Source: Nostoc sp. S4
Lineage (GTDB): Bacteria; Cyanobacteriota; Cyanobacteriia; Cyanobacteriales; Nostocaceae
Length of the DNA: 64,000 nt
Direction: 5' to 3'
Assembly (NCBI GenBank): GCA_029379225.1
Contig: JAQYWR010000001.1
Location: 124,001 to 188,000 of the forward strand
How positions within the stretch are numbered: position 1 is the stretch's first letter; each line of letters starts with the position of its first letter. Positions 57,470 through 64,000 of this stretch are shown here, piece by piece. The translations under genes and the position numbers were made by a program. The notes beneath the pieces were generated by a model. It made no database searches and had not been told where the DNA came from. It saw nothing but the letters and a program-made list of their open reading frames with translations.

Positions 57470-57552
57470 GCATTAAAATTGCGATCTGGAGTATTAGATA
57501 TTAACAAATGACCATTGACCAATAACAAATAATTATAAAACTAATATTTAAA

Positions 57553-58419
57553 ATGCGAATTCTTCTTACCATTGCTCATTTTTTTAAATTTAGCAATGAA
57601 GGTCGTCATGCTTCCCAACGCAAAGACCCCCAACCCCGCTTGCAAGCTTTAAGTAAAAGTCTTACTACTTTGCACCAATTATTTGGTAAATCTCAAAGTG
57701 TTATTAATATTGCTCAGCGATTAGCTTTTCCTGTTAATCAACCCCTATCTCACGAATTAGATATTGTTATTTGTACAACTCAAAATAATCATCTTTTGAA
57801 TCAGCTTTCTGTACTATCTCATTTATACAGGCATCATTCTACTAATGTAGAACCTATGCTTTTAGGATTTGAATGCCAAGTTTTTCTGCAAAGTTGTCTT
57901 GGTCAATATGATTACTACTGCTTTCTAGAAGATGATTTAATCATCCATGACCCTTGGTTTTTTATTAAATTAAACTGGTTTACCCAACAAGCAGGTGACT
58001 CGAACTTGCTCCAGCCAAATCGTTATGAAATTTCCCCTCATGGCTTAGTTCATAAAGCTTACATTGATGGAGATTTGGCTTTGCGAGTAACTGCTCCCTT
58101 TCAAAATGTCCGAGAGCAACAAGAACTCAAGGGTTCAATTATGAATACACCAATTATCTTTCATCGTGCCCTCAATCCTCATGCAGGCTGTTATTTTTTA
58201 AATGCAAATCAGATGGCTCAATGGGCTAATAAAGATTATTTTTTAGACCGAAATACAAGCTTTGTTGGTCCTCTAGAAAGTGCTGCTACTTTGGGAATTA
58301 TGAAGACATTCCGAATTTACAAAACCTCACCAGAGCAAGCAAGTTTCTTAGAAATTCAGCATTTTGGAACAGGATTTTTAGGACTAATTGGAGGACAGGT
58401 GGGTTTGGTACAAAGGTAA
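57553..58419 (+). CDS. Putative glycosyltransferase (GT-A-like), 288 residues
   Basis: The sequence starts MRILLTIAHFFKFSNEGRHA. In the middle, QYDYYCFLEDDLIIHDPWFF has an acidic EDD cluster after hydrophobic strand residues, like the DxD metal site of GT-A enzymes. HELDIVICTTQNNHLLNQLS resembles the first strand of that fold. LNPHAGCYFLNANQMAQWAN and FVGPLESAATLGIMKTFRIY follow. No membrane helix or signal peptide. Position directly behind a GT4 gene supports a role in the same glycan pathway. The assignment is by motif and context, not by a recognised family. Confidence 0.65.
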   Translation: MRILLTIAHFFKFSNEGRHASQRKDPQPRLQALSKSLTTLHQLFGKSQSVINIAQRLAFPVNQPLSHELDIVICTTQNNHLLNQLSVLSHLYRHHSTNVEPMLLGFECQVFLQSCLGQYDYYCFLEDDLIIHDPWFFIKLNWFTQQAGDSNLLQPNRYEISPHGLVHKAYIDGDLALRVTAPFQNVREQQELKGSIMNTPIIFHRALNPHAGCYFLNANQMAQWANKDYFLDRNTSFVGPLESAATLGIMKTFRIYKTSPEQASFLEIQHFGTGFLGLIGGQVGLVQR

Positions 58420-58647
58420 TACCTTATTATAATCCCTCTTTATATTTTTTACTGTTTGATTCAACCTTGGCTGACAGTATTTAATATTCCTTGTATAAAG
58501 GCGTTGCTTTTTAAAATTAATCGACTTCATGAATGATTTTCAGGCTTCTCCCCTAACTTTCCTTCTTGCTAGTTAAATCTTTTGCTGTTTTTTCTCTTCC
58601 TAAAGTAACAAAAGAGGGATTACGTTATATTTTATATGAATAAATAG

Positions 58648-58679
58648 AGTAGGGCGAGCATTGTATTGCCTACCCTACT
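58648..58679. terminator. Hairpin between convergent genes
   Basis: AGTAGGG (58648-58654) pairs with CCCTACT (58673-58679), with an inner GC pair near 58658-58669. The GTAGGG...CCCTAC form is common in Nostoc intergenic DNA and here separates two convergent genes, so it may end transcription on both strands. Confidence 0.55.
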
Positions 58680-58710
58680 ACTAGGGATAAACTTACTTAG
58701 ACAAACTTAT

Positions 58711-59613
58711 TTAAGCGTGCTGCTTTTTCTTGCGAAGCTGTGGAAGTTGGCTGGCCATAAAACTCAAGCCTGTCAACAGTAAACCAATTGTTCCAGCAGA
58801 TTCTGGTACAGATTTAAGATCGCCCTTGAGAGCTATTGCATCATTGCCGCACTCTAGGAAGATATTAGTAACATAATTACCCTCGCCAATTAAAGACTTA
58901 TCAAACGAAAAACCAATCGTGTAGTCGCCACTGGCAGAAAAATTAGCAAAATTTAGTCCAGCAACATTGAGTTGCTGAGCGTTGAGCATGGAGATATTTC
59001 CAACTTTCGTACCTGACCCAATAGCGTTGAGAATCGGTGTATTATCCCAAGTAGGATTCTGAGCGACATCAGATTTGTAGTAGTAGTTGTAAACGTCTTG
59101 TGTGGTCGCTAGGTCTGTACCTTGAGTATTATTCTGACCCCAACCCCAGTCGTAATACCACTTCAAATTGCTGTAGCCTCCATGTTGTGTAGTGATACTC
59201 TTTGCTTGGACTCCTTGGTAGACTCCAGTTGCCAAGCTATTGTCATAATCGGCAAATCTCACACCAAATAGCTGACTACTTTGACTAGCTGTTTGGAAGT
59301 CTTTACCTGAGAAATTGAAGAATAAGTCGCTCCAACCAATATGGACTGAATGACCCGGATTCCAGTAGTCATCGGGATCAGTTGTACCACCCAAAGGCAT
59401 CCCGCCTGTAAGAGCAACATAAACTTTGTCACCTGAGTCTTTGACCGCCATGCCTTTGATATCGAAAACCGAACCTCCAGAACCATCTTGGAAGGAATCA
59501 ATACTATAGTTCCAACCATCTACAAGTTGGCCGGCACTTGCCTGTTGATTAGATAGACTAACGAGGCTGAGGCTGATAGCTGTAGTGGCAAGAAGAACTT
59601 TTAGAGTTTTCAT
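58711..59613 (-). CDS. Secreted exosortase-type (PEP-CTERM-like) surface protein
   Basis: 300 residues. Signal peptide about 1-27 (SLSNQQASA), then a beta-rich extracellular domain of about 240 residues with SFQDGSGGSVFDIKGMAVKD, VYVALTGGMPLGG and HSVHIGWSDLFFNFSGKDF. The C-terminus is a sorting signal: SVPESAGTIGLLLTGLSFMA, hydrophobic stretch, then QLRKKKQHA. The VPES in place of VPEP is a tolerated variant. It resembles the family of exosortase-dependent surface proteins labelled XDD-type in cyanobacteria, which I recall but cannot verify. Likely anchored or released at the cell surface. Confidence 0.8.
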   Translation of the reverse strand: MKTLKVLLATTAISLSLVSLSNQQASAGQLVDGWNYSIDSFQDGSGGSVFDIKGMAVKDSGDKVYVALTGGMPLGGTTDPDDYWNPGHSVHIGWSDLFFNFSGKDFQTASQSSQLFGVRFADYDNSLATGVYQGVQAKSITTQHGGYSNLKWYYDWGWGQNNTQGTDLATTQDVYNYYYKSDVAQNPTWDNTPILNAIGSGTKVGNISMLNAQQLNVAGLNFANFSASGDYTIGFSFDKSLIGEGNYVTNIFLECGNDAIALKGDLKSVPESAGTIGLLLTGLSFMASQLPQLRKKKQHA

Positions 59614-59883
59614 AATTATGAGAATATCTCCGATTAGGCAGTGATTTTTTATCTGTAAAAAGCCTAACCAAACTTATATAAATTCTGTAGTGTTCAAGAT
59701 AATTTATTTTGAAAAAATATTGTAAATTATTTTGCTTATTTTTCTATAAAAACTCAGTATTATACTTAGTTATTTAGATGAAGTTAGGTTATTTTATATT
59801 TGAGATAATTTAATATCTGGTTAGTCAGGTAGAAATAAGTAAAGTGATGACCCAAAAAATATATATTTTTAATTAAGCATTAA

Positions 59884-60039
59884 TTATTTAATTGTTGTAC
59901 CCTTGATTTCAACTAGATGAGTATGTTTTATTAAATAGAGTTTTTTAGGTTTTCTACCTAGGAGCCATTGCCACCGAAAACGGAAACGAGTTGAGCGAAC
60001 AATAACCTGATGCCAAACAATTACCAGAAATAATCGCAT
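59884..60039 (-). CDS. Possible small basic protein, 51 residues
   Basis: A frame from ATG 60039 to stop 59884: MRLFLVIVWHQVIVRSTRFR, then FRWQWLLGRKPKKLYLIKHT, HLVEIKGTTIK. The N-terminus is hydrophobic and the rest strongly basic. The ATG follows the stop codon of the PepSY remnant reading frame by 1 nt (TAAAATG) with CGGA just upstream, which suggests it once lay in an operon behind that gene. No family recognised; a real but unannotated gene or a decaying one are both possible. Confidence 0.4.
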   Translation of the reverse strand: MRLFLVIVWHQVIVRSTRFRFRWQWLLGRKPKKLYLIKHTHLVEIKGTTIK

Positions 60040-60125
60040 TTTATTTCCGGCGTCTTGCAGTTTCGTTTATCCTAGTTTTAGCTTGATAATGACACCGCCA
60101 CATCACAAAGCCAGTAAGAAATAAA

Positions 60126-60286
60126 GGCGTTGCCGATCAATGGGATGATTTTTGTCTCACGCAGAGACGCAGAGAGAAGTCGGAGCGGCGGCTTCCGCCG
60201 ATCTGAACTTCGGTGGGCGCAGAGAGTAAGAGTTTGAGAAATTGAATTTTGAGTTTTCATTCCTTTATTCAGCAACGCCCAACGCC
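60126..60286. mobile_element. Miniature inverted-repeat element, copy B, inside the PepSY remnant
   Basis: 161 bp, starting GGCGTTGCCGATCAATGGGA and ending with CAACGCC given twice. The 8 bases GAAATAAA stand on both sides (60118-60125 and 60287-60294), a perfect target duplication. Removing the element and one duplicate restores alignment with the intact paralogue at 60525-60575. In inverted orientation it matches copy A along most of its length except for an internal extra piece (60177-60226). Confidence 0.92.
60177..60217. repeat. 41-bp palindromic repeat nested in MITE copy B
   Basis: The piece (AAGTCGGAGCGGCGGCTTCC to CGGTGGG) contains the palindrome CGGCGGCTTCCGCCG. It is flanked by CGCAGAGAG on the left (60168-60176) and again on the right (60218-60226), a 9-bp duplication. 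Copy A lacks both the piece and one CGCAGAGAG. It has the look of a small mobile dispersed repeat. Confidence 0.8.
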
Positions 60287-60457
60287 GAAATAAAATTAAC
60301 GGTGCAAATCCGACGAAGACATAGAAAATCTGAGATAGAAGTCCCCAGGAAGTACCATAGTGCAAATGGTTAAAAGAATTAAGGACACAACTGCCTTTGA
60401 TTTGTGTTGCGTGAGTCCTGAACCACTGAGTAAATAAAAATGCCAATTTGTAAAGAT

Positions 60458-61594
60458 TCAATTTGAATTTGTATAAATCTTATCTTTTGTAGTCAGTTTT
60501 ATACGGTAACGATACCCCCACATCACAAAGCCAGTAATAAATAAAATCAACGGTGCAAGCCCAACAAATACGTAGAAGATACGGGTGGGTAAGCCAGCAA
60601 ATGTGCCATAGTGCAAAGGTACAAAAGAGTTGAGGACGCGATCGCCCAACCGCATCTTTAAAGCATTATCAACTCTTAAAACCTTACCACTGTACTGGTC
60701 AAGATAAACATTACTATTACCATACTCTTCATTTTCCTGTGGCAGCTTCATGCGGATTTGTAGAGTTTCTTCTGGTTTACTAGGAAAGTAAATGCTCTTG
60801 GTAATAGCACCTGGCAAGGCAGCATCGGCAATTTTCAGTTGTTGGGTTAGATTTAAAGTTGATTTCCCAGGAATTGGTTTGGATACTGGCTCAGATGGTT
60901 TTGGAGTGAATGTAACAGCGTAAATAATCGGCTCAGTCAAATCGTAGAAGTTCCAGCAAAAGCCAGTAAAGCCAGTAAAGAATAAAAAAACCACAGCGAT
61001 AATGCCAGCCACTTTATGAATATCAAAGTTGGCGCGTTTAGGATGAGCATCAAGCTTGATTTTGAAGCCTGCAATTAATCTACGCCAACCAGGCCAAAGA
61101 ATTAAACCTGTAATGGTGAGGACACACATGAAAAAGGCAGCAATGCCAACAATTATAGTTCCAGTTTCACCAGCCATCAGGCTGTAGTGCAGACTAAGGA
61201 TCGTACCTATTAAGGTGTTATCTGATATCCGCTCACCAATAATTTTGCCTGTATAAGGATTGAGAAAAACTTCTGTCCTTTGATCCTTAGTTGTTGACAA
61301 CTGCCCTATGTAGGGAGAAGCAGGAGTATCTGGTAAATAAATCCGAAAAAGATGGAGATCGCTTCGTGCAGCATACTTCGTCTTAATTGTATTCATCACT
61401 GACTCTGGGGATACTAACTGCACCTGTTGAGGAGTAATCTGTCCATACTGTTGAGCGATCGCAAAGCGGTCAAAATCTTGCTCGAACACTAACAAGCTAC
61501 CTGTCAGACCAACGATAACCAGCAGCAGTCCTACTGCTAAACCAACATAGCGGTGCAGAGTAAATGCTAAATCGCGTATTTTTTTAGAGTTCAT
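60458..61594 (-). CDS. PepSY-associated TM helix protein (PiuB-like, siderophore-linked)
   Basis: 378 residues from ATG 61594, chosen because GGAG lies 8 nt upstream; a TTG at 61645 would add 17 residues without a ribosome site. Four membrane helices: about 17-38 (HRYVGLAVGLLLVIVGLTGS), 140-165, 190-215 and 345-365, with PepSY segments between. This family is encoded beside TonB siderophore receptors and is thought to reduce or handle ferric siderophores at the inner membrane. It follows the receptor gene here, 54 bp after its stop. A broken copy of its 3' end lies immediately downstream. Confidence 0.9.
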   Translation of the reverse strand: MNSKKIRDLAFTLHRYVGLAVGLLLVIVGLTGSLLVFEQDFDRFAIAQQYGQITPQQVQLVSPESVMNTIKTKYAARSDLHLFRIYLPDTPASPYIGQLSTTKDQRTEVFLNPYTGKIIGERISDNTLIGTILSLHYSLMAGETGTIIVGIAAFFMCVLTITGLILWPGWRRLIAGFKIKLDAHPKRANFDIHKVAGIIAVVFLFFTGFTGFCWNFYDLTEPIIYAVTFTPKPSEPVSKPIPGKSTLNLTQQLKIADAALPGAITKSIYFPSKPEETLQIRMKLPQENEEYGNSNVYLDQYSGKVLRVDNALKMRLGDRVLNSFVPLHYGTFAGLPTRIFYVFVGLAPLILFITGFVMWGYRYRIKLTTKDKIYTNSN

Positions 61595-61648
61595 GGTAAA
61601 AGCTCCGTGATACCATACAGCACTTAATGAGTTAAGAAATTGCAAGAA

Positions 61649-64000
61649 TCAAAACTCAACTGAAACTGTTCCCAGTACAGTCAAAGGCTCACCAGGACGA
61701 AGATAGTAGCCTTGAGAATCGTAATACCGAGTACTGGTAAAATTCTTTAAGTTCAATCCAACCCTCCAGCGATCGCGTTTGTAGAAAATTGAGGCATCAG
61801 CACGCACATAAGAGGGAATTTTGAATGTGTTGGGAAGTTCAGCTTCGCGATCGCCAGTATAAAATACTCCCCCACCAAAACCTAATCCTTTCCAATTCCC
61901 GTCTTGAATTTCATAAGTTGTCCACAAACTACCGCCAATACCAGGAGCATTTACCAGCGAGTTGCCCACTGGCAGACTATCATCTTTACTGACAAAAGCA
62001 TCGTTATGGAATAAGGACGCAATCACATTCCAGCCTGGTAAAATCTGCCCAGAAACGTCAAATTCTAAACCGCGACTTTTCACTTCTCCAGCTGCAATCG
62101 AATAATCAGGATTATTTAGATCCGTTGTAGCGACATTTTCCTTGGTAATATCATAGGCGGCAAAAGTAGCAGATAACCTGTCTTTAATTAGTTCCCCTTT
62201 GACTCCCACTTCATACTGAGTGCCGCGTTCTGGTGGGAGTTGAGTTCCATCTACTGTCCGCGAGTCACTGGGATTAAACGAGCGGCTGTAGCTGGCGTAA
62301 ATTGAAATCGGTTCAATTGGTTGATAAACAATGCCAACGCGAGGTGAAAAAGCTTCATTATACAAGTGGTCAACGCTCTCATCACCAATCAGATTGTTGC
62401 CCGTAGGATCTAGTGGTCGAACGGTATTCTTCCGATTAATAAAGTCATATCTGCCACCCGCCAATAGCTTCAGATTTGGCAGCAACGTTATTTGATCTTG
62501 CAGATAAAAGGCGATCGTGTCGCGGCCGTAGCGCTCGCGCTCTGAGGCTTCATCAAACTCTGGTGGTGGAGAAGCACCATACACCGGATTAAACAAATCA
62601 ATACTGGGAGTCAGGGAAGTGGTACTGCGGAGATAATCGAAGCCCTGGAGGTCTTTATTCCACTCCAACCCCAGCAAAACTTGATGTTGCACAGATCCCG
62701 TATTGAAGTTACCAATTAGATCCGTTTGCAGGGAGTAGTTGCGGTAAAGGTTTCTATCTACTGCATACCGTCGTAACACAGTACGACCATCTGCATCAAG
62801 AGAGTCCGGTCGAAACGCTAAGTCATCACCATCAGTCAGCTTAACGGAAAAGGCACTGCGGAGCCGCAGGTTTTTGTTAAAACTGTGATTAAGAGTTAAA
62901 TTAATGAAATGCGATTGAGCCGAGTAATAATCTCCTGGCTCTCCCAAGAAGCGATTAATCGGCACGTTGAAAACGTTAGGATCGGGTAATAAACCGTCGT
63001 AGAAAGTGCGATCGGCATTGAGATATTCATATTGAAATGTTAACGTCGTTGCCTTCCCAAGTTTGAACGTGAGTGCAGGGGCGATGCTAAGGACTTTTTC
63101 ATTCAAAAAGTCAACGAAGCTACCGGAGTTTTCATAGGCAACATTCAAACGATACAGAATGCTTTTGTCTGAGTTAAGCGGTCCAGAAAAATCGAGGGAA
63201 GGACGATAGGTGCTAAAGCTTCCATCTGTAAACTCAGCAGAGTAATAGGGATAATCGAGTGGTTTTTTGGTAACATAATTCACCACCCCTCCCGGCTCAA
63301 ACTGCCCATATAGCACGGATGCTGGACCCTTAAGCACTTCAATCCGCTCAATATTTGTTGGATTTACAAAGTTACCAATGGCATAGAAACCATCTCTCAA
63401 AGTGGCGTAGGTGGTAAAACCGCGAATGTTGTAAGTATCTGACAAATTGGCAAAGTCTCCCTGAATAGTCACACCACTTACATTCCTTACAGCATCGCTA
63501 ATCCGCGTAATTTGTTGATCCTTAATGACTTGTTGAGGAATAACTTGAATTGACTGGGGAATGTCGCGTTGAGGAGTATCAGTTTTAGTTGCAGTTGTGC
63601 TATCTGGTACACTATATCCGTCTTGTTCGCCTGTGACTACCAACTCAATCGGTTGATCACCTTGTGTTGATGGTTTTGGCTGTGTTTGACTTTCTGGCTG
63701 TTCAGGAGTTGGTTGGGTTTGCGATTGTTGTGCTATGGATGCAGCAGTCGCCACACTAAAAATTAAACCCTCATCCGCACTGTCAAATAACTCGACAGTT
63801 GGAACACCTGTTTCTCCGATCGCACTTACCCGGATAGTATTGGCATCAAAGTTAGTAACTGTGATTTCACTAACACCCGCAATTGGCTTTTGGGAGCGGA
63901 ATGTAAATGCTTCGCCCGATGGTAGGCGCAATTGAGCATTGGGAATATCAGCAATGAAGTTATTACCAGCACTGCGATTTGTGATTTGTAACTGTTCGCC
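61649..64000 (-). CDS. TonB-dependent siderophore receptor with AMIN domain (partial at 5' end)
   Basis: The frame is open through the right edge, so the start is outside; at least 784 residues are visible. The first visible residues (NAQLRLPSGEAFTFRSQKPI, TVTNFDANTIRVSAIG) are an AMIN domain, common at the N-terminus of cyanobacterial receptors. A Pro/Gln/Thr-rich linker is followed by the TonB plug (DIPQSIQVIPQQVIKDQQ, NIRGFTTYATLRDG, ERIEVLKGPASVLYGQFEPG) and a 22-strand barrel ending in Phe (VSVEF). It belongs to the FhuA/FoxA-like siderophore group; the ferric ligand is unknown. Operon with the PepSY gene. Confidence 0.93.
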   Translation of the reverse strand, partial: GEQLQITNRSAGNNFIADIPNAQLRLPSGEAFTFRSQKPIAGVSEITVTNFDANTIRVSAIGETGVPTVELFDSADEGLIFSVATAASIAQQSQTQPTPEQPESQTQPKPSTQGDQPIELVVTGEQDGYSVPDSTTATKTDTPQRDIPQSIQVIPQQVIKDQQITRISDAVRNVSGVTIQGDFANLSDTYNIRGFTTYATLRDGFYAIGNFVNPTNIERIEVLKGPASVLYGQFEPGGVVNYVTKKPLDYPYYSAEFTDGSFSTYRPSLDFSGPLNSDKSILYRLNVAYENSGSFVDFLNEKVLSIAPALTFKLGKATTLTFQYEYLNADRTFYDGLLPDPNVFNVPINRFLGEPGDYYSAQSHFINLTLNHSFNKNLRLRSAFSVKLTDGDDLAFRPDSLDADGRTVLRRYAVDRNLYRNYSLQTDLIGNFNTGSVQHQVLLGLEWNKDLQGFDYLRSTTSLTPSIDLFNPVYGASPPPEFDEASERERYGRDTIAFYLQDQITLLPNLKLLAGGRYDFINRKNTVRPLDPTGNNLIGDESVDHLYNEAFSPRVGIVYQPIEPISIYASYSRSFNPSDSRTVDGTQLPPERGTQYEVGVKGELIKDRLSATFAAYDITKENVATTDLNNPDYSIAAGEVKSRGLEFDVSGQILPGWNVIASLFHNDAFVSKDDSLPVGNSLVNAPGIGGSLWTTYEIQDGNWKGLGFGGGVFYTGDREAELPNTFKIPSYVRADASIFYKRDRWRVGLNLKNFTSTRYYDSQGYYLRPGEPLTVLGTVSVEF

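Larger units (their letters stand above)
60041..60398 (-). pseudogene. C-terminal remnant of a PepSY-domain membrane protein, split by a MITE
   Basis: The minus strand reads CVLNSFNHLHYGTSWGLLSQ, then IFYVFVGFAPLILF, matching the C-terminus of the intact PepSY gene next door (VLNSFVPLHYGTFAGLPTRI, FYVFVGLAPLILF). The match then breaks at the insertion and resumes with TGFVMWRCHYQAKT. The insertion is the 161-bp element at 60126-60286. Only the last about 70 codons are present, so this is a partial duplicate. A 127-codon frame across it is not a functional gene. Confidence 0.85.

Noticed and set aside
60078-60461. 127-codon minus-strand frame as an intact PepSY-like gene
   Set aside because: Only about 45 residues match the paralogue; the rest is translated MITE sequence, so it is a pseudogene.
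1-64000. CRISPR array, phage region, tRNA or rRNA genes
   Set aside because: I looked for evenly spaced direct repeats, phage structural genes and tRNA or rRNA signatures and found none.

Overview
This window is chromosomal DNA from a filamentous, probably heterocyst-forming cyanobacterium of the Nostoc/Anabaena/Calothrix type. The evidence is: psbI, the PanC-Cmk fusion, a DUF3769 outer-membrane protein, Fe superoxide dismutase, CHASE2 and 4-Cys Ser/Thr kinases, a bilin-type GAF kinase, a cobalamin riboswitch in front of cobG, abundant HIP1 palindromes (GCGATCGC), heptanucleotide tandem repeats and Nostoc-like small dispersed repeats. There are no rRNA or tRNA genes, no prophage, no CRISPR array and no intact transposase gene.

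Layout. 1-1821: 5' part of a 5-oxoprolinase, running off the left edge. 2341-6932: a membrane-tension block (MscS; then convergent MscS-DUF2254 with a 4-nt overlap; then a decayed DUF389 gene). 7266-9461: CHASE2 Ser/Thr kinase. 9715-12652: cobalamin riboswitch followed by cobG-cobH-cobI. 12800-24250: a complete chemosensory cluster of Wsp type (CheW, CheR-TPR, two MCPs, Cys-rich CheW, CheA-REC, CheB) ending in a REC-histidine kinase instead of a diguanylate cyclase. 24695-32367: housekeeping genes on the minus strand (PHP phosphoesterase, purM, acetyltransferase, sodB, panC-cmk, rlpA). 33438-38460: glutaminase, TPR protein, 4-Cys kinase, alpha/beta hydrolase. 38710-45048: SagB-like oxidoreductase, then a two-gene sensor operon whose first kinase has a cyanobacteriochrome-type GAF domain with both DXCF and CH cysteines. 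45170-49230: DUF3769/LptD-like barrel protein, psbI, hexapeptide acyltransferase. 50584-58419: small hypothetical protein, glycogen phosphorylase, DUF29, DUF429, two glycosyltransferase-like genes. 58711-64000: exosortase-type exoprotein, then a siderophore uptake block (TonB receptor with AMIN domain, PepSY membrane protein, and a broken PepSY duplicate).

The most informative non-coding structure is a family of miniature inverted-repeat elements (ends GGCGTTGC) with perfect 8-bp target duplications. Two copies are clear. One sits inside the duplicated PepSY remnant and itself carries a 41-bp palindromic repeat flanked by its own 9-bp duplication, so three insertion or duplication events can be ordered from this sequence alone. 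Other repeat families (ATAGCAATC type, ATATACAGCA type, TTGACTG heptamers) fill many intergenic spaces, and one of them supplies the last codons of an acetyltransferase gene.
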